Below are positions 4,749 through 10,149 of a stretch of 10,149 nt of DNA, piece after piece. A program made the translations under genes and the position numbers. Under the pieces are notes generated by a model. It was given only the letters and a program-made list of their open reading frames with translations. It was not told the DNA's origin and did not search any database. The stretch is taken from assembly GCA_026770585.1 (NCBI GenBank), contig MU647264.1:136212-146360 (forward strand), in the 5' to 3' direction. Source of the stretch: Baffinella frigidus. Lineage: Eukaryota; Cryptophyceae; Cryptomonadales; Baffinellaceae. Positions within the stretch are counted from its first letter, which is position 1; every line of letters starts with the position of its first letter.

Positions 4749-5608
4749 TTCACGCCACGTGGAGAGGCAGGACGAGACGTAGGGACACTTCGCGTAGCAG
4801 CGTGGATTGGGGGAAAGCGATGAGCAGGATCCTATGTACATACGGAGCTTCGTACGCCCGCTGCACGCCAGGAGGGCAGGTGGGACGCGACATGTCATAT
4901 GAGATTCATGTGATCACAGGGGGGGAAGCAGGTTTATTTCAAAAGATGAGAAACACGACCGCTGCAGCGGTCGTGCATTAAGTTGAGAAACACGACCGCT
5001 GCACGCCACGTGGAGAGGTACGAAGCTTCGTAGGCCGAGACGTACGTTTGAGCTCGTACGAACGAGCCTCGTACGAAGCTTTGTACTTCGCAGGGGCTAG
5101 CATCCTATTGACACTTATTGACTTTATTCGAAAGAGAAATGCACGGCGCAGAGATGAGGCGAGTTTAGGAAAGCATCAGGGAACTGCACCAAAGCTTTCC
5201 TATCCAAGAAACTGCCACTGCGTACTAGTACCCATACTTAGGAAGATTCACCAAGGTTTTACCCGCCAAAACCCGGAAGAACCGGTCGGCGAGGCAATCC
5301 CCTGGTCTCTCCCGTGAAGCACCCACGACGGGCCACGAGGCCTCCACCTCCACCTAGCTACGAAGCACGAGGCTTCGTACACCCCGAGTGCACCCCGAGG
5401 GTTGTCACACATCCAGATTTTTTTTGGAAGCGTTCGCGTGTGCTTCGTACACCTGCACAAGGGGAATTTTTGTCCTGCACCTGCACACACGTGAATTTCA
5501 CCTCGGTTCATCTACTCACCGGTCCATCTATTATTCGCCATTTTCTTCATTTTTTTCTTCTTCTTGATTTGAATTATTTGGATTCCAACTTTGCAGGCAT
5601 CCGCCACC
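4749..5608. other. Gene-free stretch rich in CGAAGCTTCG-type palindromes
   Basis: No gene is supported. Variants of TACGAAGCTTCGTA recur (about 4847, 5028, 5070, 5352, 5369; another lies at 5930), mixed with GAGCTCGTA pieces. A perfect 22-bp palindrome is at 4954-4975, and its left half recurs at 4987-5003. 5531-5596 is a T/C-rich tract that ends TTTGCAG, like a splice acceptor, but nothing convincing follows. Open frames of 85-160 codons lack recognisable domains. Confidence 0.5.
4954..4975. repeat. Perfect 22-bp palindrome
   Basis: CACGACCGCTG followed by its exact reverse complement CAGCGGTCGTG. GAGAAACACGACCGCTGCA around the left half is repeated at 4985-5003, where the right half is replaced by CGCCACGTGG. 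It could be a small fold-over duplication or a binding site; no evidence decides. Confidence 0.85.
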
Positions 5609-6127
5609 ATGGGGCTGTTGACATCTGGGGACCTTTACTACGAGCTCGTAGGATCCTACAGGCCGAGCAACCATCTGGGGACAATCTGGGGACCCGGGGA
5701 TCTTTTTCACAAAGCAACTTGAATTTCTGTCGAATCCGAAGAACGGATCTCGGACTCTTCGGATCGGGACGCACCGGTTCGCGAACACGTCAATAAGTCA
5801 AGTCGTGGCGCTTCGCGCCATGTAAACACGTGGCGCTTCGCGCCAAGTTGGAAAAAAATGACGCTTCGCGCCATGTTTTTTCCATTTTGGATGGGCCACA
5901 GTGGTGTCTACGATCTCGTACGTACAGGTACGAAGCTTCGTAATTCGCGGGGCGCCTCGTAATTGGCGGGGCGTGTGGCCTCTCCGAAGAAGATCCGTTG
6001 AGTCTCAGCTCCGTTCTTCGGATTCGACAGAAATTCACGTTGCTTTGTGTTAAAAAAGATCCCCGGGTCCCCAGATGTATCTCATCCTGTAGTAAAGACC
6101 CCCAGATGTCTGTGTGTCCCCCCATTC
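5609..6127. repeat. Large foldback repeat, ~140-bp arms
   Basis: The left arm (about 5609-5765) and right arm (about 5985-6127) are inverted copies. The shared run includes ACATCTGGGG, CTTTACTAC, ATCTGGGGACCCGGGGATCT, CACAAAGCAAC, GTGAATTTCTGTCGAATCCG (TTGAATTTC on the left) and AAGAACGGA. About 220 bp of unrelated spacer lie between, with three GC hairpins. The arms encode the same peptide in opposite directions, which explains look-alike open frames on both strands. It resembles a foldback element or an inverted duplication; no target duplication was found. Confidence 0.8.
5806..5882. repeat. Three 15-bp GC hairpins
   Basis: TGGCGCTTCGCGCCA occurs at 5806-5820 and 5831-5845, and TGACGCTTCGCGCCA at 5859-5873. 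Each is a 6-bp stem (one mismatch in the last) with a three-base loop. The third is enclosed by TTGGAAAAAAA and TTTTTTCCA, extending its stem. They sit in the spacer of the larger foldback. Confidence 0.85.
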
Positions 6128-6285
6128 TGGGGGCGTGTGTCCGTGTACGAAAACGGGACGCCCTGGGCCCAACTTCCAGGTGTTCCCACGTGGGGAGGAG
6201 CGGGAAACATGTACAGCTGTATGGATACGAACTTCGTTCGCGGGACCGGTATTCGTGATACGTTCATAATAAGTTCATTATCCGA
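6128..6285. other. Unassigned spacer between two foldbacks
   Basis: No gene or repeat family is apparent; it contains one diverged ATACGAACTTCGT palindrome near 6226. Confidence 0.4.
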
Positions 6286-6659
6286 GTTTCCGTTACCTTA
6301 TCCGTTGGAACCCCCGTGTGCCCCTAGGACCTACGGGTTGCCAATGTATCATACCGGTACCCCCGTGTGCCCCTACGAAATTCATAGGACCTACGGGTTG
6401 CCAATGTAATATCCATACATCAGTATTGGTATCCGTAGGATAGGATCCTACGAGGTCTCCTGCGAGGCTCGTAGGTCTTGTCGTCGCTTCTTAAAGGGGT
6501 CATTATTCAGACCCCTCTCGAAGTCCAGATTGTATCTCAATAATCCACACAGCGGACTTTAAGGTGTTTTTGAATAACCCCTAAGCGATAAGACCGAGGA
6601 CCCTACGGTAGGCAACCCGTAGGGCCACAGAGGGGGTCCTATGGACCAGGTAACGGAAA
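6286..6659. repeat. Second foldback region with ~50-bp arms and a direct repeat
   Basis: The left arm 6286-6342 (GTTTCCGTTACC, GGAACCCCCGTGTG, CTACGGGTTGCC) pairs with 6611-6659 (GGCAACCCGTAG, GGGGGTCC, GGTAACGGAAA). Within it AGGACCTACGGGTTGCCAAT is repeated at 6326 and 6386, each preceded by CCCCCGTGTGCCCCT. A smaller element is nested inside at 6474-6595. Confidence 0.7.
6474..6595. mobile_element. Possible 122-bp TIR element
   Basis: GGTCTTGTCG...CGCTTCTTAAAGGGGTCATT...ATTCA on the left is the gapped inverse of TGAATAACCCCTAAGCGATA plus AGACC on the right. Inner hairpins are GGGGTC-attattca-GACCCC and AAGTCC/GGACTT. Size and layout recall the other MITEs, but this is a single copy, so element status is inferred only from the inverted ends. 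Confidence 0.45.
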
Positions 6660-7086
6660 GGTCACAGGTGGCCCGATTTGGGCCGACAATCCCTTCTTGC
6701 GTGGCATTTAAGGAAGTCTCCTTTTGACTCCCCCTAGAGGAGACATGAACGGTGGATTAGACCGGTCACGAGGAAAACTGTGACTTGTTTGGTTATGGAC
6801 CTTTTGGCATGATGCCCTCAACCGGGGGGGTCGGGGGTGGGGCTGGGGTCAGTACGAAGAGGGGGTAAGGTCATCACGATGGTATCACGAAGGGCCGTCA
6901 AAGAATATGTCGATAATGGGGGCGGTCACGACCGGTTTAATTCCATGCTAGGCAAAGTACACCCGCACGCTTACATTCGAACATTCTAGAACTTCGAAAA
7001 TTGTTTCTAGATGAGATCTTGTCCTGTTCTTGTCCTCAAGGATAAGAAAAAGGGGGGGCGTGCTGACCGACAATGAACGTCTCCAG
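6660..7086 (+). other. Upstream region of the PDE gene; probable intron or 5' sequence
   Basis: No gene is supported. Features seen are the hairpin GTCTCCT/AGGAGAC (6716-6744), a G-rich tract (about 6824-6860), and, just before the open PDE frame, GCTGACCGACAATGAACGTC then TCCAG ending at 7086. CTGAC resembles a branch point about 20 bases before a CAG acceptor. Because the PDE frame stays open and protein-like back to 7087, I infer that at least the end of this stretch is an intron. Confidence 0.4.
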
Positions 7087-7166
7087 CCGAGAAAATCGAG
7101 AAAATCGAGGAGGCGTACGCGCGTGTGCGCCGTGGCGTATTTTACTACAGCCAGCAACGAGAAAAA

Positions 7167-9186
7167 ATGCCCTTGATCGGGAGATTTGATCTCAATCTGA
7201 CCACAATCTCAAAAAATTGGGAACATGGGTCAAGGTCAAAAAAGTACATTCCACCCCCTCCAGGGCTAGACAACTTCAACTTTCCTCAAGTCCGCTGCAC
7301 AAACAACTGCATGCCGAGCATGTACTTCCCCTCCTTCACAGACTTTGGCGACGATGGCGTCTGCAGCTCCGAGGACAACATACAGGTCGATATGAATGTG
7401 AACGAAAAGGAGAGTTGGGTCTTCCAGCGGAGAAGTAGCTGTGGGGCGGTGGAAGCCCCGGTGGAAGCCCCCGTGGTGCCCCGCGTGATGCGGCGAGTGG
7501 TGTCTGACAAGGAGCTGCAGAGCGCCGCAAGCGTCGCCGACACCTTCAACAACCAATCGCGCCGCGGCAGCGCAGTCTCGCGGTGCGGCAGCGCAGTCTC
7601 GCGGTGCGACAGCTCAGGCCCGTGGTTGCGCCTGAGCGAGTTGCCTGCAGCACGTCACCTTTTCGACGAGGTCGCCGGCAGCTCTCGCCCCGGCAGCCCT
7701 TACCTCGGGTGTTTGGCGCGGGAGCGTCACCTTTTCGACGAGGTCGCCGGCAGCCCTCGACCCGGCAGCTCTCGCCACGGCAGCCCTCACCCTGGCAGCC
7801 CTCGCCCCGGCCCTTGGGTGCGGGAGCGTCACCTTTTCGACGAGATCACCGGCAGCCCTCGCACCGGCAGTCCTCGTCCCGGCCCTTTGGCGCGGGAGCG
7901 TCCCGCCCGTGCCGTCCTCCCCGAGTGGCCCGCGGTCGACGACGACCTCGTCGCCTCCAGCAAGCGGCATCTTCTCACCTTCGACCTCGATCCTACAACC
8001 GTGCCCATGGATGTCCTCTGCCATCTGGCTATGGAGATGTTCGTCAGCGCGGGGCTTCCCGCGGGGCTCGCCGAGGACCGCGTGCGCCGCTTCATCCTCG
8101 CGGTCCGCGCCTCCATGCTCGACAACCCCTACCACAACTTCTACCACGTGTTCGACGTGATGCAGACGACAAACGCGCTCGCGACTTCCACCGGGACCAT
8201 GGCGCGCCTCGACTCGTGGGAGCGCTTCGCCCTCTTGTCGGCAGCGCTGTGCCACGACTTGGTAAACCCTCAACCCTAAACCCTAAACCCCAGACCCCAA
8301 ACCATACACCCTAAACCCTAATCCCTAAACCCTAATCCCTAATCCCTAAACCCTAAACCCTAATACCTAATCCCTAACCCAGGAGCATCCGGGCGTGACC
8401 TCCGCGTTCCTCTCCAAGGCGGGCGACTCGTCGCACGGCGAGTACAAGAACATCATCTTTCGGGACGCGCTCCTCGAAAAGCACCATGCTCTCCGCGCGC
8501 TCGGCGTCATGGTCGACCGCGACATCGGCATCCTCGAAGGGCTCTCCTCGGAGGAGTACTACCACTTCCGATCGTCTGTTTCGAAGATCATCCTCGCGAC
8601 CGACATATCTCGACACAAAGAATACCTCGAGCACCTGCAGGAGTTCGCAGCGCGCCGCGCGGAGGACCCGGCGGTGGAGATGGACAAGCAGCTGGCCATG
8701 GAGCTCATGGTCAAATGCGCGGACATCTCCAACGTGGTCAAGCCCACGGCGGTGGCGCGGCGCTGGGCGCTGCGCGTCACTGACGAGTTCTTCGGCCAGG
8801 GCGACACTGAACGCGCCTTGGGCATGGAGGTCTCGCAATACTGCGACCGCCTCAGCCATTCGCGCGTGGCCCTCCAAATTGGCTTCATCGACTATCTCGC
8901 CGGCCCCCTCATCACCCTCCTCGCGGCCACCTTCCCCGGCTTGGACACTCCGCTCGCGCAGCTTCGCGACAACCGCGCGTCCTACGATCTCTGCACCGAC
9001 CTCGACCTCGAAGGGGCGCGCGACTGGGAGGAGAGGGTGGTCGCGCCCTCTAGCAAATCCCCGCTGCATTCCGAGTCGCTGTCCGCGGGTGAGGAGGAGG
9101 AATGCTTCTCGCGCAAGTCCACCGCGGAGCAGGATGGAGAGGCTGGGGACGAAGAGAGAGATGGGGAGGAAGAGGTTGGAAGCTAG
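7167..9186 (+). CDS. Class I cyclic nucleotide phosphodiesterase, exons 7167-8261 and 8383-9186
   Basis: Hydrolyses cAMP and/or cGMP to the 5'-nucleotide, ending second-messenger signals. Counting from the first in-frame ATG (7167) the protein has 632 residues; the frame stays open and plausible back to about 7087 (PAEKIEKIEEAYARVRRG), so the true start is probably in an upstream exon. Residues 1-260 are not conserved and include RRGSAVSRC-type and three HLFDE(V/I)(A/T)GS repeats. The catalytic domain covers about 265-565. YHNFYHVFDV supplies the catalytic His323 and metal His327. LCHDL joined by splicing to EHPGVT gives metal His363/Asp364. LEKHH, ATDISRH and MVKCADISN (metal Asp479) follow, and ALQIGFIDYL has the purine-binding Gln530 and Phe533. 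The tail is acidic. All metal ligands are present, so activity is expected. No membrane segment is visible in this part. Nucleotide specificity cannot be read from sequence. Confidence 0.93.
7560..7900 (+). repeat. In-frame coding minisatellite in PDE exon 1
   Basis: The nucleotide block coding RHLFDEVAGS recurs at 7653, 7725 and 7827 with very few changes, separated by variable Pro-Gly-Ser-Arg stretches of 12-bp type (CCCGGCAGCCCT). Before it GGCAGCGCAGTCTCGCGGTG is repeated at about 7566 and 7587. All units are multiples of three, so the reading frame survives. The encoded region is probably disordered and precedes the catalytic domain. Confidence 0.85.
8262..8382 (+). other. PDE intron made of CCCTAAA telomere-like heptamers
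   Basis: GTAAAC donor after GAC TTG at 8261 and CCCTAACCCAG acceptor at 8382. The 121 bp between are almost entirely CCCTAAA and variants (CCCTCAA, CCCTAAT, CCCCAGA). Removing it joins phase-0 codons to give CHDL-EHPGVT, the invariant motif of class I phosphodiesterases, so the boundaries are certain to the base. Reading through would add VNPQP and stop at 8277-8279. Confidence 0.96.
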
Positions 9187-9399
9187 GCGGGGGTGTCGTT
9201 CGGAATTCCCCGTCCAGAGCCGAAGTTCGAGAGGGCGCGGGCGGCGTGGAGGGGGGGGACGCTGTCGAGGGGCTGGAGTGGGGTGCTTCTTCACTGAATT
9301 AATGGTGATGCGCGTGGGTGTGTATGCACCGTGTGTGATAAAGTAAAGAGGGTTGCTCGCGTGAACGTGCTATGTCCACATGCCCGTACGCTGGGAGTT
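9187..9399 (+). other. 3' untranslated and downstream sequence of the PDE gene
   Basis: GC-rich, with a G-run near 9250-9260, then AT-richer sequence around 9297-9350. No AATAAA signal is present. It ends at MITE copy I. AGGGTTGCTCGCG at about 9348 also occurs as GGGTTGCTCGCGG near 541, after the other exon, but the match is too short to interpret. Confidence 0.45.
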
Positions 9400-9516
9400 C
9401 AGGGGTACCTCGCTCATAAGACCCTCCCCCCCCCCTAGGACCACCATAGGGCCCTAGGCATAGCCCTACTGTAGGGACCTAGGAGGAGGCGGTTTCTTAT
9501 GAGCGAGGTACCCCTG
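9400..9516 (-). mobile_element. Family 1 hairpin MITE, copy I
   Basis: A 117-bp copy with left tip CAGGGGTACCTCGCTCATAA, where the usual AAACCGCC is shortened, and right arm GGCGGTTTCTTATGAGCGAG ending CCCCTG then TA. The left flank is TT. The core is reversed (GGCATAGCCCTACTGTAGGG). Confidence 0.9.
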
Positions 9517-9518
9517 TA

Positions 9519-9695
9519 GTCCACTCGCCCTCGTCATCAGCGTCGGGTGCGTCGAACCGCACGGATCCATCTTGAGAGTCACTCACCGCGAGGTTTGCAC
9601 CTCAGTGCCGTCGACCAAGTCGGGATCCCATGCCCTGCCCGCAGCGAGACACCTGGCTTTCTCGGACTTTCAACCCAAGTCGGCCTGTGAGAAGG
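9519..9695 (-). other. Possible exon remnants on the minus strand
   Basis: On the minus strand a TTCTCACAG acceptor-like site (about 9690) is followed by ~100 open bases ending CGCG-GTGAGTG, a donor-like site. Further on, one frame reads DSQDGSVRFDAPDADDEGEW up to the TA where MITE I is inserted. The acidic, GC-rich reading looks protein-like, but the two pieces are in different frames, no family is recognised, and the length is too short to be sure. It may equally be non-coding unique sequence. Confidence 0.22.
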
Positions 9696-9699
9696 TGTA

Positions 9700-9816
9700 C
9701 AGGGGTACCTCGCTCATAAGAAATGCCCCACCCCTAGGACCCTACAGTAGGCCTATGCCGAGGGCCCTATGGCGGTCCTAGGGGGGGGGCGGTTTCTTAT
9801 GAGCGAGGTACCCCTG
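9700..9816 (+). mobile_element. Family 1 hairpin MITE, copy J, with TA duplication
   Basis: A 117-bp copy with TA on both flanks (9698-9699, 9817-9818), tips CAGGGGTACC/GGTACCCCTG and a forward core (CCTACAGTAGGCCTATGCC). The left arm has ATGCCCCA in place of ACCGCC. It lies directly beside the terminal heptamer satellite. Confidence 0.92.
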
Positions 9817-9818
9817 TA

Positions 9819-10149
9819 AGTGTTTAGGGTTTCAGGTTAAGGACTGAGGGTTGATGGCTGAGGGTTCAGGGTTCAGAATTCAGGGTTCAGGGTTCAGGGC
9901 TGAGGGTTCAGGGTTCAGGGTTCAGGGTTCAGGGTTCAGGGTTCAGGGTTCAGATTTCAAGGTTCAGGGTTCAGGATTGAAGTTCAGGGTTCTGGTTCCA
10001 GGGTTCAGAGGTCAGGATTGAGGGTTGAGGGTCCAGGGTTCAGGGTCCAGGGTCCAGGGTTCAGGGTTCAGGGTTCAGGGTTCAGGGCTGAGGGTTCAGG
10101 GTTCAGGGTTCAGGGCTGAGGTGTTCAGGGTTCAGGGTTTAGGGCTGAG
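9819..10149 (-). repeat. (TTCAGGG)n heptamer satellite
   Basis: From about 9824 to the window end the sequence is TTCAGGG heptamers with variants TTTAGGG, CTGAGGG, TTGAGGG and GTCCAGGG. On the minus strand this is CCCTGAA, one base from CCCTAAA. It is more degenerate than the run at 1-101, so an old interstitial array is more likely than an active telomere. It continues beyond the window. Confidence 0.9.

Larger units (their letters stand above)
4441..4800 (+). repeat. ~155-bp tandem duplication of a flank-plus-MITE unit
   Basis: The flank ACGCCACGTGG(C/A)GACGTAGGACGAGAAT precedes MITE G and again precedes MITE H, both reading CAGGGCTACCTCGCTCATAC at the tip. A third flank copy without a MITE begins at 4751 (CACGCCACGTGGAGAGGCAG), and another CACGCCACGTGGAGAGG occurs at about 5002. 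The two elements therefore multiplied here by tandem duplication and not by two transpositions. Confidence 0.8.

Noticed and set aside
4509-4981. Open frames of 109-129 codons on both strands
   Set aside because: Composed of the arms of MITEs G and H and their duplicated flank.
5048-5317. 89-codon open frame
   Set aside because: It begins at TTG, with no recognisable domain, no splice signals and no repeat-independent support.
5609-5722. ATG in a perfect GCCACCATGG context after a T/C-rich tract and TTTGCAG
   Set aside because: The frame closes after 37 codons, and the sequence is the left arm of a large foldback repeat, so a start codon here is probably coincidental.
7125-7127. GTG as the start codon of the PDE
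   Set aside because: Eukaryotic start by GTG is unlikely, and the frame is open further upstream to 7077. The first ATG is 7167, and an upstream exon is more plausible.
8374-9294. 306-codon open frame on the minus strand
   Set aside because: It lies antisense to PDE exon 2 and exists because GC-rich codons leave the opposite strand free of stops; the sense frame carries all the catalytic motifs.
7583-9346. Other long frames overlapping the PDE gene (243, 286, 219 codons and smaller)
   Set aside because: Arg/Ser/Pro-rich shadow frames of GC-rich coding sequence; some run into the heptamer intron and end in NPKPQT-like peptide from the repeat.
9819-10149. True chromosome end
   Set aside because: The TTCAGGG array is degenerate with many variants and single-base changes, unlike an active telomere; the window edge is also not evidence of a chromosome end.

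Overview
This is a gene-poor, repeat-rich stretch of a eukaryotic nuclear genome, most likely from a microalga or other protist. The evidence is a GT-AG spliced gene for a class I cyclic nucleotide phosphodiesterase, heptamer satellites of the plant/algal telomere type (CCCTAAA and its one-base variants CCCTCAA and CCCTGAA), GC-rich coding sequence, no bacterial operon structure, and many short palindromic repeats. A cryptophyte-like alga is my best guess, but that rests on general impression and not on a marker gene.

Layout. 1-120 is a (CCCTCAA)n run ending in a splice-acceptor-like CAG. 121-222 is a probable last exon of an unknown gene. 208-530 is an 18-bp minisatellite that appears to have grown out of the end of that exon. 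590-6670 is a graveyard of small non-autonomous elements and tandem repeats: a 117-bp hairpin MITE (ten copies in the window, called family 1 here), a 101-bp TIR element (family 2, three copies), an ~80-bp dispersed repeat (family 3, five copies), a ~100-bp repeat (family 4, two inverted copies), a 371-bp TIR element, and two or three larger foldback repeats. No convincing protein gene is visible there. 7087-9186 holds the one solid gene, a PDE with two visible exons separated by a 121-bp intron built of CCCTAAA-like heptamers; its true 5' end probably lies in an upstream exon I cannot place. 9400-9816 carries two more hairpin MITEs flanking a possible exon remnant, and 9819-10149 is a (TTCAGGG)n satellite.

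The most informative structure is the nesting. Element B sits in a family 3 repeat whose uninterrupted copies show the empty TA site. A 371-bp element sits in a family 2 element, which in turn sits in a family 4 repeat whose other copy, 1.4 kb away in inverted orientation, preserves the empty TA site. These internal controls define element ends, TA target duplication and relative ages without external data.

The second theme is telomere-like heptamers used as intron sequence. This is certain for the PDE intron, where splicing restores the invariant HD-x-HPG motif, and probable for the left edge of the window.
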